From JACTOJ01 sp032335695 (lineage in GTDB: Bacteria; Bacillota; Clostridia; Clostridiales; Clostridiaceae): a stretch of 64,000 nucleotides of DNA. Both the position numbers and the translations under genes were made by a program. Positions 32,830 to 40,322 of the stretch are shown here, one piece after another. The notes under the pieces were generated by a model. The model was not told the origin of the DNA. It worked only from the letters and a program-made list of their open reading frames with translations, and made no database searches. The DNA lies in contig NZ_JACTOJ010000003.1 of the NCBI RefSeq assembly GCF_032335695.1, positions 62,001-126,000 of the forward strand, written 5' to 3'. Numbering within the stretch: position 1 is the stretch's first letter; the number at the start of each line of letters is the position of its first letter.

Positions 32830-34524
32830 ATGAGAATGTCAAAAATGTTCTTCTCTACACTTAGGGAAGCGCCTTCTGATGCTGAAGTGGATAGTCAAAA
32901 ACTAATGCTTAGATCAGGACTTATAAGAAAAAATGCAGCTGGCGTATATAATTTTATGCCGCTAGGTTTAAAAGTTTTGAAAAAAGTTGAAAATATAATT
33001 AGACAAGAGATGAACAGTGCTGGAGCAGAAGAAATTCTTGCTTCTGCACTTATACCTTCAGAGCTTTGGAAGGAATCGGGCAGGTGGGAAGTATTCGGAC
33101 CTGAGATGTTTAAACTTAAAGATAGAAATGAGAGAGAATTCTGCTTAGGACCTACACATGAAGAGGTATTTACAGACATAGCTAGAGAAATGATAAATTC
33201 CTATAAGCAGCTTCCAGTAACCTTATACCAGATACAAACCAAATTTAGAGATGAAAGAAGACCTAGGTATGGAGTTATAAGATCAAGAGAGTTCATTATG
33301 AAGGATGCTTATAGCTTTGATGCAGAGGAAAGCGGTTTAAATAAATCCTATCAAGCTATGTATGACGCTTATAACAAAATATTTAACAGATGCAAGTTGA
33401 ATTTTAGTCCTGTGCAGGCGGATTCAGGTGCTATGGGTGGTTCTGGATCAGCAGAATTCATGGTGCAATCGGAGATTGGAGAAGATGACATAGTCTTCTG
33501 CAAGGAATGCAGCTATGCAGCTAATATTGAACGTGCAGCTGCAGCACCTAAAAAGTCCGATAGCCAAGAGCTGAAAACGTTGAGTAAATTAAAAACACCT
33601 GCTGTGAAGACTATAGAAGAGCTTACTGATTTTTTAAATCTTGAGGCCTATAAATTTGCTAAAACCTTGATATATAATGCAGATGGTAAGATAGTTGTTG
33701 TGATGGTAAGAGGAGATAGACAAGTTAATGAAACCAAGGTGTCAAATGCCGTAGGGGGAGCTGTAAGCCTTGGGTTGGCAGATGAAGATATGGTTAAGAA
33801 GGCTACCAATGCTGAAATAGGTTACGCTGGTCCTATAGGAATAAATGCAGACTATCTATTAGTTGATGAAGAGGTAACTTTAATAAACAATATGATAGTT
33901 GGAGCCAATGAAGAAAATTATCATTTCATAAATGTGAACTATGGTAGAGATTTTAAAGGAACTGTAGGAGATTTTAGAAATGTGAATGAAAGTGATAGAT
34001 GCCCTATTTGCGGAGGAGCCATACACATAAGAAGAGGAATAGAGGTTGGACATATATTTAAGCTTGGCACAAAATATTCTAAAGCCTTAAGAGCTGAATT
34101 CATAGATGATGAAGGGAATAAAAAGCCGCTTATTATGGGATGCTACGGAATAGGAATTAATAGAACTCTGGCTGCTATAATAGAGCAGCATCATGATGAT
34201 AGAGGAATAATATGGCCATTAAGTGTTGCACCTTATCAAGTAATAGTAATTCCAGCAGTGATGAAAAATGAAGCTGTGGTTGATGCTGCGGAAGAAATGT
34301 ATAGTAAGCTTATGGATGATGGTATAGAAGTTATCATAGATGACAGAAATGAAAGAGCTGGAGTGAAGTTTAATGATGCGGACTTAATAGGTATTCCAAT
34401 AAGAATAACAGTTGGTAATAAGATAACACAGGGCGAAGTAGAAATTAAATTAAGAAATGAAGAAAAAGTCGAAGTTCTAAAAGTTGAGGATGTACTTAAT
34501 ACTATTAAAGGTTTATATAGGTGA
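32830..34524 (+). CDS. proS: Proline--tRNA ligase, bacterial type with editing domain (ProS type 1)
   Basis: A 564-residue class II synthetase beginning MRMSKMFFSTLREAPSDAEV. The catalytic part has FRDERRPRYGVIRSREFIMKD (motif 2). An editing (INS) domain of about 180 residues lies near 225-400 and clears mischarged Ala-tRNA-Pro. Motif 3 is in GCYGIGINRTLAAIIEQ, and the C-terminal anticodon domain follows. The ATG at 32830 sits eight bases after GGAGG. A start five codons earlier overlaps that site. Its stop TGA overlaps the ribosome site of mrnC. Confidence 0.96.
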   Translation: MRMSKMFFSTLREAPSDAEVDSQKLMLRSGLIRKNAAGVYNFMPLGLKVLKKVENIIRQEMNSAGAEEILASALIPSELWKESGRWEVFGPEMFKLKDRNEREFCLGPTHEEVFTDIAREMINSYKQLPVTLYQIQTKFRDERRPRYGVIRSREFIMKDAYSFDAEESGLNKSYQAMYDAYNKIFNRCKLNFSPVQADSGAMGGSGSAEFMVQSEIGEDDIVFCKECSYAANIERAAAAPKKSDSQELKTLSKLKTPAVKTIEELTDFLNLEAYKFAKTLIYNADGKIVVVMVRGDRQVNETKVSNAVGGAVSLGLADEDMVKKATNAEIGYAGPIGINADYLLVDEEVTLINNMIVGANEENYHFINVNYGRDFKGTVGDFRNVNESDRCPICGGAIHIRRGIEVGHIFKLGTKYSKALRAEFIDDEGNKKPLIMGCYGIGINRTLAAIIEQHHDDRGIIWPLSVAPYQVIVIPAVMKNEAVVDAAEEMYSKLMDDGIEVIIDDRNERAGVKFNDADLIGIPIRITVGNKITQGEVEIKLRNEEKVEVLKVEDVLNTIKGLYR

Positions 34525-34531
34525 TTTTTAT

Positions 34532-34936
34532 ATGATATTTAATTATTTTGAAAAAAAACTAACTCCACAGGAAGCAAGAAATATGAATCCGTTATCTCTA
34601 GCCTTTATAGGAGATGCTGTATATGAGATTATGGTGAGAGAATATCTAGTTATAAAAAATAATAATTTGTCTGCACATAAATTGCATCTGCTAGCAGTAT
34701 CCTATGTGAAAGCACATTCTCAAAATGAAATTATGAAAAAACTTCAGGACATATTAAGCGAAGAAGAACAAAATATATTTAAGAGGGGAAGAAATGCTAA
34801 ATCTCCAACAGTACCTAAAAATGCTAATGTTTCTGAATATAGAGGAGCAACAGGTTTTGAGGCGCTAATAGGGTATCTATATGTTATAGGTAATTCAGAT
34901 AGATTAAAGGAATTTATGAATATAATATTTAATTAA
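34532..34936 (+). CDS. mrnC: Mini-ribonuclease III
   Basis: A 134-residue protein consisting of an RNase III catalytic domain without the double-stranded-RNA-binding domain. The signature region reads NPLSLAFIGDAVYEIMVREYL, and the second acidic cluster is YRGATGFEALIGYLY. In Bacillus it matures 23S rRNA ends. The ATG at 34532 follows AGGTGATTTTTAT. It lies just after proS, and rlmB follows at 17 bases, so two 23S rRNA maturation genes sit together. Confidence 0.95.
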   Translation: MIFNYFEKKLTPQEARNMNPLSLAFIGDAVYEIMVREYLVIKNNNLSAHKLHLLAVSYVKAHSQNEIMKKLQDILSEEEQNIFKRGRNAKSPTVPKNANVSEYRGATGFEALIGYLYVIGNSDRLKEFMNIIFN

Positions 34937-34952
34937 TGTTAGGAGAAATTAT

Positions 34953-35831
34953 ATGAGAAAAAGTAATGATGGAAGATTTAAGGATAAGAGACAGGGCTAT
35001 GAAGAAAAAAATAGCTTAAGAAGAAATAAAAGCGATGAGATATCAGTAAAACCAAGAAAGAAAGAACAGGAAAATAGAGCAGTTCAGCCAGAAGTAAGAG
35101 AGGATCTTATAGAAGGAAGAAATGCTGTCATAGAAGCTTTAAGAAGTGATAGAACCATAGAAAATATATATATTGCTAAGGGAGAAAAAGAAGGCGCAAT
35201 AAACGTAGTATTAGGCATTGCAAAAGAAAAAAATCTAGTGATAAAAGAAGTTGACAGAAAAAAGCTAGACTCCATGTCATCTACAGGAAATCATCAGGGA
35301 GTCATTGCTCAGACTACTCCGTATAAATATTATGAAGTAGAGGATATATTGAAGGCTGCCAAGGAAAAGAATGAGGCACCTTTTATTATAATTTTAGATG
35401 AATTAGAGGATCCTCATAATTTAGGATCAATAATTAGAACTGCTGAAGTTTGTGGAGCTCATGGAATAATTATTCCTAAAAGAAGAAATGTTGGAGTAAC
35501 TGCAGCTGTATATAGATCTAGCGTAGGTGCTGTAGAATATATGAAAATTGCTAAGGTTACAAATATTAATGCCTGCATAGAGGAACTTAAGAAAAATGGC
35601 GTTTGGGTTTATGGCTGTGATATGGATGGAAGCGAATTTAGCTTTGAGACTAATTTTAAAGGCTCAGTTGCTTTAGTAGTGGGAAGCGAAGGAAATGGTA
35701 TATCTAGGCTTACTAAAGAGAAATGTGATAAAATTATTAAGATCCCTATGGTTGGACATATAAATTCGTTAAACGCTTCTGTGGCTGCAGGAATAATGAT
35801 GTATGAAGTTTTAAAAAGCAGAATTAAATAA
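34953..35831 (+). CDS. rlmB: 23S rRNA (guanosine-2'-O-)-methyltransferase RlmB (TrmH family)
   Basis: A 292-residue SPOUT methyltransferase. An unusually basic and polar N-terminal extension of about 45 residues precedes the substrate-binding domain (LIEGRNAVIEALRSD). The catalytic knot has the family motifs LDELEDPHNLGSIIRTAEVCGAHG, GSEGNGISRLT and IPMVGHINSLNASVAAGI. It methylates G2251-type guanosine in the peptidyl-transferase P loop. AGGAGAAATTAT precedes the ATG. It lies between mrnC and rae1. Confidence 0.93.
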   Translation: MRKSNDGRFKDKRQGYEEKNSLRRNKSDEISVKPRKKEQENRAVQPEVREDLIEGRNAVIEALRSDRTIENIYIAKGEKEGAINVVLGIAKEKNLVIKEVDRKKLDSMSSTGNHQGVIAQTTPYKYYEVEDILKAAKEKNEAPFIIILDELEDPHNLGSIIRTAEVCGAHGIIIPKRRNVGVTAAVYRSSVGAVEYMKIAKVTNINACIEELKKNGVWVYGCDMDGSEFSFETNFKGSVALVVGSEGNGISRLTKEKCDKIIKIPMVGHINSLNASVAAGIMMYEVLKSRIK

Positions 35832-35843
35832 GGGTGTTTAATC

Positions 35844-36353
35844 GTGAAGATAGTTTTTGTAGATGGATACAATGTCATAAATGCATGGCCGAAATTAAAG
35901 AATATGAAAGATTTTAGCTATGAAGCAGCTAGACAAAAGCTCACAGATATTATGATGGACTATTCATCTTTTTACGGGTGCAGAGTCTTCGTAGTTTTTG
36001 ATGCTCATAAAGTTCCTAAAAGCTTAGAGAAAAAAGAAAGACACGGAAATGTGACCATTGTTTTTACTAAAGAGGGGGAGACAGCTGATAATTTTATAGA
36101 AAAATCTGTTGACAGCATTGGTAAGAAAATAGATGTATGTGTAGTTACTTCTGACGCATTGGAGCAGATGCTTACATTTCAAAGGGGTGCCACTAGAATG
36201 TCATCAATAGAATTTTTAAGAGAAATTGAGGCTATGCAAGTTAACATACAAAATAAGACACAAAAAAAGTTTGCAGACAATAGAAATTTGTTAGAAGATA
36301 CAATTGAAAAAAATGTATTGGAAAAACTTGAGAAAATTCGCAGAAGCCATTGA
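35844..36353 (+). CDS. rae1: NYN-domain ribosome-associated endoribonuclease Rae1 (YacP)
   Basis: A 169-residue NYN/PIN-like nuclease. Visible are MKIVFVDGYNVINAWP with the first catalytic aspartate, FVVFDAHKV, and VTSDALEQMLTFQRGATRMSS. In Bacillus Rae1 enters the ribosomal A site and cuts mRNA in a translation-dependent way. A GTG at 35844 follows AAGGGTG. The order rlmB-rae1-sigH is the same as in Bacillus. Confidence 0.92.
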   Translation: MKIVFVDGYNVINAWPKLKNMKDFSYEAARQKLTDIMMDYSSFYGCRVFVVFDAHKVPKSLEKKERHGNVTIVFTKEGETADNFIEKSVDSIGKKIDVCVVTSDALEQMLTFQRGATRMSSIEFLREIEAMQVNIQNKTQKKFADNRNLLEDTIEKNVLEKLEKIRRSH

Positions 36354-36359
36354 AAATAG

Positions 36360-36389
36360 TTGACTTAATGAACTTTTTTAATGTATAAT
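36360..36389 (+). promoter_or_regulatory. Promoter of sigH
   Basis: TTGACT, 18 bases and TATAAT directly after rae1, 38 bases upstream of the sigH start. Confidence 0.7.
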
Positions 36390-36426
36390 AATTGCAATGA
36401 CGTGTAAAAAATTGGGGGTGATAGCT

Positions 36427-37068
36427 ATGGAGTGTAGAAGAAATAATTTAAAAACGTTTACAAATATATCTGATAAACTAGATGAAGAGATAGTTGTTGA
36501 AGCTCAAAAGGGGGAAGCTAAGGCTCAGGAGTATTTAATAAATAAATATCAGAGCTTTGTTAAGTCCAAAGCAAAATCTTATTTTTTAATTGGTGCAGAT
36601 AAGGAAGATATATATCAAGAAGGAATGATAGGGCTTTATAAAGCAATCAGGGATTTTAGACCAGATAAGCTATCATCCTTTAGAGCCTTTGCTGAGCTTT
36701 GCGTTACTAGGCAGATAATAACTGCAATAAAAACAGCTACACGCCAAAAACATATACCTTTAAATACATACGTTTCATTGAACAAGCCTATTTATGATGA
36801 AGAATCAGATAGGACTCTGCTGGATATACTTTCAAGCATAAAGGTTTCAGATCCTGAGGAACTTATTATAGGAAAAGAAGAAATGTGTCATATAGAGAAT
36901 GAAATAGAAGAAGTTCTATCAGATTTGGAAATGGAAGTGCTAATGTCATATCTGGATGGAAAATCCTATCAGGAAATTGCTTGCGATTTGGATAGGCATG
37001 CTAAATCAATAGATAATGCATTACAGCGTGTTAAAAGAAAATTGGAAAAATGTTTGATTAATAGATAA
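36427..37068 (+). CDS. sigH: RNA polymerase sigma factor SigH
   Basis: A 213-residue sigma-70-type factor that opens the sporulation cascade (spo0A, spoIIA and others in clostridia). Region 2 contains AKSYFLIGADKEDIYQEGMIGLYKAIRDF and FRAFAELCVTRQIITAIKTATRQKH. Region 4 contains LEMEVLMSYLDGKSYQEIACDLDRHAKSIDNALQRVKRKL. The ATG at 36427 follows GGGGGTGATAGCT. An ATG ten codons upstream lacks a site. It has its own promoter and precedes the tRNA-tuf operon. Confidence 0.96.
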   Translation: MECRRNNLKTFTNISDKLDEEIVVEAQKGEAKAQEYLINKYQSFVKSKAKSYFLIGADKEDIYQEGMIGLYKAIRDFRPDKLSSFRAFAELCVTRQIITAIKTATRQKHIPLNTYVSLNKPIYDEESDRTLLDILSSIKVSDPEELIIGKEEMCHIENEIEEVLSDLEMEVLMSYLDGKSYQEIACDLDRHAKSIDNALQRVKRKLEKCLINR

Positions 37069-37077
37069 ATAAATATA

Positions 37078-37106
37078 TTGACAAAGTAAAAAAACAGTAG
37101 TAAAAT
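37078..37106 (+). promoter_or_regulatory. Promoter of tRNA-Gly - tRNA-Thr - tuf
   Basis: TTGACA, 17 bases and TAAAAT, 29 bases before tRNA-Gly. No other promoter is needed for the tuf gene behind. Confidence 0.8.
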
Positions 37107-37134
37107 TCTTAATTGTTATATTACATGCATTAAA

Positions 37135-37208
37135 GCGGGTGTAACTCAATGGTAGAGTTCTAGCTTCCCAAGCTAGCTACGAGGGTTCGATTCCCTTCAC
37201 CCGCTCCA
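37135..37208 (+). tRNA. tRNA-Gly (CCC)
   Basis: Acceptor stem GCGGGTG/CACCCGC, anticodon stem CTAGC/GCTAG and seven-base loop TTCCCAA. Positions 34-36 (37167-37169) are therefore CCC, which reads GGG. Encoded CCA. Confidence 0.93.
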
Positions 37209-37216
37209 GATAAACT

Positions 37217-37292
37217 GCCCATATAGCTCAGTCGGTAGAGCGTCACCTTGGTAAGGTGGAGGTCACCAGTTCAATCCTGGTTATGGGCTCCA
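37217..37292 (+). tRNA. tRNA-Thr (GGT)
   Basis: Acceptor GCCCATA/TATGGGC, anticodon loop TTGGTAA (anticodon GGT), T arm AGTTCAATC and encoded CCA. Eight bases after tRNA-Gly and 69 before tuf. Confidence 0.96.
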
Positions 37293-37346
37293 GTTTTTAT
37301 TAACAACACGCCTGGCAAAGTTTATTTGAAATATAATAGATTTATC

Positions 37347-38557
37347 AAGGAGGAATATACAATGGCAAAGGCAAAATTTGAAAGAAATAAGCCACATGTA
37401 AATATTGGAACAATAGGACACGTAGACCATGGTAAGACAACATTAACAGCAGCAATAACATCAGTATTAGCAAGCAGAGGATATGCAGAAGCATTCAAGT
37501 ATGACGAAATAGATAAGGCACCAGAAGAAAAAGAAAGAGGAATCACAATCAACACAGCTCACGTAGAGTATGAAACAGATAATAGACATTATGCACACGT
37601 AGACTGTCCAGGACATGCTGACTATGTAAAGAACATGATAACAGGAGCAGCACAGATGGATGGAGCAATACTAGTAGTAAGTGCAGCAGATGGCCCAATG
37701 CCACAGACAAGAGAGCATATACTACTAGCATCAAGAGTTGGAGTTGACTACATAGTAGTGTTCTTAAATAAGGCAGATATGGTAGATGATCCAGAATTAC
37801 TAGAATTAGTAGAGATGGAAGTAAGAGAACTATTAAGCGAGTATAATTTCCCAGGAGATGATATTCCAATAATAGTAGGAAGTGCATTAAAAGCATTGGA
37901 GAACCCAACAGATCCAGAAGCAACAAAGTGCATAGATGAATTAATGGCAGCAGTAGATAGCTATATACCAACACCAGAAAGAGCAACAGATAAGCCATTC
38001 TTAATGCCAGTAGAAGATGTATTCACAATCACTGGAAGAGGAACAGTTGCAACAGGAAGAGTTGAAAGAGGAATTCTACATGTAGGAGACGAAGTAGAAA
38101 TCGTAGGCTTAATGGAAGAGAAGAAGAAGACAGTAGTAACTGGAGTAGAAATGTTCAGAAAGCTATTGGATGAAGCGCAAGCAGGAGACAATATAGGAGC
38201 ACTTTTAAGAGGAGTTCAGAGAACTGATATAGAAAGAGGACAGGTATTGTCAAAGCCAGGAACAGTACATCCACATAAGAAGTTCGTAGGACAGGTGTAC
38301 GTATTAAAGAAAGAAGAAGGCGGAAGACATACACCATTCTTCGATGGATACAGACCACAGTTCTATTTCAGAACAACAGACGTAACAGGATCAATCAAAT
38401 TACCAGGTGGAATGGAAATGGTAATGCCTGGAGATCACATTGATATGACAGTTGAATTAATAACTGAAGTAGCAATGGATGAAGGATTAAGATTCGCTAT
38501 AAGAGAAGGCGGAAGAACAGTTGGTTCTGGAGTTGTTACTTCTATAATAGCATAATT
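37347..38557 (+). repeat. Identical duplicated tuf block, copy 1
   Basis: From the ribosome site (AAGGAGG) to two bases past the tuf stop, 1211 bases match 53271-54481 exactly by line-by-line reading. Flanks differ at once on both sides. This is consistent with ongoing gene conversion between the two tuf genes. Confidence 0.93.
37362..38555 (+). CDS. tuf: Elongation factor Tu, copy 1
   Basis: A 397-residue GTPase that brings aminoacyl-tRNA to the ribosome. GTP motifs: GHVDHGKTT near residue 19, DCPGH near 81 and NKAD near 136. The effector sequence is RGITI. Domains 2 and 3 follow. The ATG at 37362 lies after AAGGAGGAATATACA. A longer frame running back through the tRNA has no support. Codon choice is strongly biased to A-ending codons (GCA, ACA, CCA, GTA, GGA), more than in the nearby ribosomal genes. 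It is co-transcribed with two tRNA genes and followed by a terminator. Confidence 0.98.
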   Translation: MAKAKFERNKPHVNIGTIGHVDHGKTTLTAAITSVLASRGYAEAFKYDEIDKAPEEKERGITINTAHVEYETDNRHYAHVDCPGHADYVKNMITGAAQMDGAILVVSAADGPMPQTREHILLASRVGVDYIVVFLNKADMVDDPELLELVEMEVRELLSEYNFPGDDIPIIVGSALKALENPTDPEATKCIDELMAAVDSYIPTPERATDKPFLMPVEDVFTITGRGTVATGRVERGILHVGDEVEIVGLMEEKKKTVVTGVEMFRKLLDEAQAGDNIGALLRGVQRTDIERGQVLSKPGTVHPHKKFVGQVYVLKKEEGGRHTPFFDGYRPQFYFRTTDVTGSIKLPGGMEMVMPGDHIDMTVELITEVAMDEGLRFAIREGGRTVGSGVVTSIIA

Positions 38558-38610
38558 AGAAAAAGTTATTTAAAATCTTACTAAAAATGTAACATAGATT
38601 TCAAATCATT

Positions 38611-38640
38611 AAGGGACTGGGTTCAGACCTAGTCCTTTTA
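38611..38640 (+). terminator. Terminator after tuf copy 1
   Basis: AAGGGACTGGGT with ACCTAGTCCTTTT, loop TCAG. Ends the tRNA-tuf transcript. Confidence 0.82.
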
Positions 38641-38654
38641 AAAATGTATTGATA

Positions 38655-38684
38655 TTGACAGCATGTTATATTATATGATAAATT
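38655..38684 (+). promoter_or_regulatory. Promoter of rpmG-secE-nusG
   Basis: TTGACA, 18 bases and TAAATT after the tuf terminator. The -35 is perfect and the -10 is weak. Confidence 0.5.
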
Positions 38685-38746
38685 ATTTAGTGGTACAGTT
38701 GCAGGTTTAGGCACCGTAGCTACAATAAAATTTGGAGGTGTAGGTA

Positions 38747-38896
38747 GTGAGAGTTAAGGTTACATTAGCATGTACTGAATGCAAGCAAAGAAATTATAAT
38801 ACAATGAAAAATAAGAAAAATGATCCTGACAGATTAGAGATGAGCAAATATTGCAGATTTTGCCATAAGCATACTGTTCATAAAGAAACTAAGTAG
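38747..38896 (+). CDS. rpmG: 50S ribosomal protein L33
   Basis: A 49-residue basic protein (RVKVTLACTECKQRNYNT, then YCRFCHKHTVHKETK). It keeps both zinc cysteine pairs (CTEC, CRFC), so it is the zinc-containing form. The GTG start follows GGAGGTGTAGGTA. It precedes secE and nusG, the usual order. Confidence 0.96.
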   Translation: MRVKVTLACTECKQRNYNTMKNKKNDPDRLEMSKYCRFCHKHTVHKETK

Positions 38897-38925
38897 TCTG
38901 CACAATTGTTAAGGATGTGAATTTA

Positions 38926-39168
38926 ATGGCTGTGGAAGAAAAAATTAATAATGAAAAAGTTAAAAGTAAGAAAAAAAAGAAAAAGACCTCGATTTTTGAT
39001 TTCTTCAGGGGTTTTAAAGCAGAAATTAATAGAATAACATGGCCGACTAAAAAAGACATAAAAAAAGCTACTACTGCTGTTGTTATACTATGTGCACTTT
39101 ACATCGCATATGTTGGAGTAATAGACTTTTTATTTAAAAACCTCTTTGATTTCATGTTTAATAAATAA
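38926..39168 (+). CDS. secE: Preprotein translocase subunit SecE
   Basis: An 80-residue membrane protein of the SecYEG channel. A lysine-rich N-terminus (KSKKKKKKTS) precedes the amphipathic helix FFRGFKAEINRITWPTKKDI, which is the conserved SecE signature. One membrane helix follows (AVVILCALYIAYVGVIDFLF). The ATG at 38926 follows AAGGATGTG at good spacing. A GTG nine bases earlier overlaps that site. Confidence 0.95.
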   Translation: MAVEEKINNEKVKSKKKKKKTSIFDFFRGFKAEINRITWPTKKDIKKATTAVVILCALYIAYVGVIDFLFKNLFDFMFNK

Positions 39169-39211
39169 AGTAAAAAAAGGAGGCGGGAGTAGGTTATCTG
39201 CTCCTATAAGT

Positions 39212-39733
39212 ATGAGTGAGAGAGCTAGATGGTATGTTGTCCATACATACTCTGGTTATGAGAATAAAGTAAAAGCAAATCTTGAAAAGTCTGTTGAAAA
39301 TAGAGGTTTGCATGACTTGATCCATGACGTGCAGGTACCTATGGAAGAAGTTATCGAAGAAAAAGATGGTAAGCAAAAGATTACCAAAAAAAAGATTTTT
39401 CCAGGGTATGTACTGGTTGAAATGATAATGAATGATGACTCTTGGTATGTTGTAAGAAATACTAGAGGTGTTACAGGATTTGTTGGTCCAGGATCGAAGC
39501 CTGTGTCTCTTACTGATGAAGAAGTTATTTCCATGGGAATATCAGAAAAACCTGTAGAAATAGACTTGCAAGTTGGAGAGACCGTTAGGGTTGTGAAAGG
39601 ACCGTTAGAAAATTTTGTTGCTATCATTCAAGAAATTAACACAGAAAAACGAAAGATGAAAGCATTGGTTAATATGTTTGGCAGGGAAACTCCTGTGGAA
39701 CTAGATTTTAACCAAATAGAAAAATTTGATTAA
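39212..39733 (+). CDS. nusG: Transcription termination/antitermination factor NusG
   Basis: A 173-residue RNA polymerase-binding factor. The N-terminal NGN domain begins ARWYVVHTYSGYENKVKANL and includes FPGYVLVEMIMNDDSWYVVRNTRGVTGFVG. The C-terminal KOW domain has VGETVRVVKGPLENFVAIIQEIN. The ATG at 39212 fits the family start, but AAGGAGG lies 27 bases upstream and no nearer site is seen. AGGAG and CTCCT could pair in between. A longer frame starting inside secE has no ribosome site. Confidence 0.93.
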   Translation: MSERARWYVVHTYSGYENKVKANLEKSVENRGLHDLIHDVQVPMEEVIEEKDGKQKITKKKIFPGYVLVEMIMNDDSWYVVRNTRGVTGFVGPGSKPVSLTDEEVISMGISEKPVEIDLQVGETVRVVKGPLENFVAIIQEINTEKRKMKALVNMFGRETPVELDFNQIEKFD

Positions 39734-39739
39734 GCTAAT

Positions 39740-39766
39740 AACCAAGTTTTATTTACTTGGTTTTTA
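39740..39766 (+). terminator. Terminator-like hairpin between nusG and rplK
   Basis: ACCAAGT with ACTTGGT, followed by five T. No promoter is visible in the 54 bases between it and rplK, so it is likely a partial terminator or attenuator with readthrough into rplK. Confidence 0.7.
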
Positions 39767-39770
39767 ATAA

Positions 39771-39798
39771 GTGGGAGGGCATATACCCGTATAACCAC
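39771..39798 (+). promoter_or_regulatory. Putative L1-binding mRNA element before rplK
   Basis: GTGGGAGGGCATATACCCGT then ATAACCAC. Pairing of GTGG with CCAC and GG(G) with (A)CC leaves an internal GA-rich loop. The two strands match the L1-binding stem of 23S rRNA (GGTGGGAGG and the ATACCAC side). It lies before the rplK ribosome site, so bound L1 could repress the rplK-rplA unit. Confidence 0.7.
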
Positions 39799-39819
39799 AT
39801 TTTAGGAGGTGTAAAACAC

Positions 39820-40245
39820 ATGGCTAAAAAAGTTACAGGAATGATAAAACTTCAGCTTCAAGCAGGAAAAGCAACTCCAGCACCACCAGTTGGTCCAGCA
39901 CTTGGTCAGCACGGTGTAAACATCATGGGATTTTGTAAGGAGTTCAATGCTAAGACAGCAAATCAGGCTGGCTTGATAATACCAGTAGTTATAACAGTTT
40001 ATCAGGACAGATCTTTCAGTTTTATACTAAAGACACCACCAGCTGCTGTACTTATAAAGAAGGCTCTTGGCTTGGAAAGTGGTTCAGCTGTTCCTAACAA
40101 AACCAAGGTTGGTAAAATAACTAAGGACCAGTTAAGACAAATTGCTGAAACAAAATTACCTGATCTTAATGCTGGATCAGTAGAAGCTGCTATGAGCATG
40201 ATAGCTGGAACTGCAAGAAGTATGGGCATAACTGTAGAAGAATAG
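39820..40245 (+). CDS. rplK: 50S ribosomal protein L11
   Basis: A 141-residue protein of the GTPase-associated centre that binds 23S rRNA and is needed for factor-dependent GTP hydrolysis and the stringent response. The proline-rich N-terminal motif ATPAPPVGPALGQHGVN and the C-terminal rRNA-binding domain are complete. The ATG at 39820 follows TTTAGGAGGTG. A much longer frame upstream is not supported. Confidence 0.98.
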   Translation: MAKKVTGMIKLQLQAGKATPAPPVGPALGQHGVNIMGFCKEFNAKTANQAGLIIPVVITVYQDRSFSFILKTPPAAVLIKKALGLESGSAVPNKTKVGKITKDQLRQIAETKLPDLNAGSVEAAMSMIAGTARSMGITVEE

Positions 40246-40282
40246 TATTCTAGAGTTAAGTTGATTCTATGTAGATAAATAA

Positions 40283-40308
40283 GTGGGAGGTAAAACCGTT
40301 AGTACCAC
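40283..40308 (+). promoter_or_regulatory. Putative second L1-binding mRNA element, before rplA
   Basis: GTGGGAGGTAAAACCGTTAG then TACCAC, with the same outer stem, internal GAG loop and inner GG/CC pairs as the element before rplK. The rplA ribosome site (AAGGAGG) follows directly, so L1 bound here could block translation of its own gene. Confidence 0.7.
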
Positions 40309-40322
40309 AAGGAGGATAGATT

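Noticed and set aside
37248..37361. Longer EF-Tu reading frame starting inside tRNA-Thr
   Set aside because: It runs through the mature tRNA. The ribosome site and 397-residue family length place the start at 37362.
37549..37998. Long minus-strand open frame inside tuf copy 1, with an identical one at 53473-53922
   Set aside because: It repeats only because the two tuf genes are identical. The leucine-rich translation is a shadow of A-ending codons, and it has no ribosome site.
39146..39211. Longer nusG start inside secE
   Set aside because: It would overlap secE and lacks a ribosome site. NusG proteins normally begin at SERARWYVVH.
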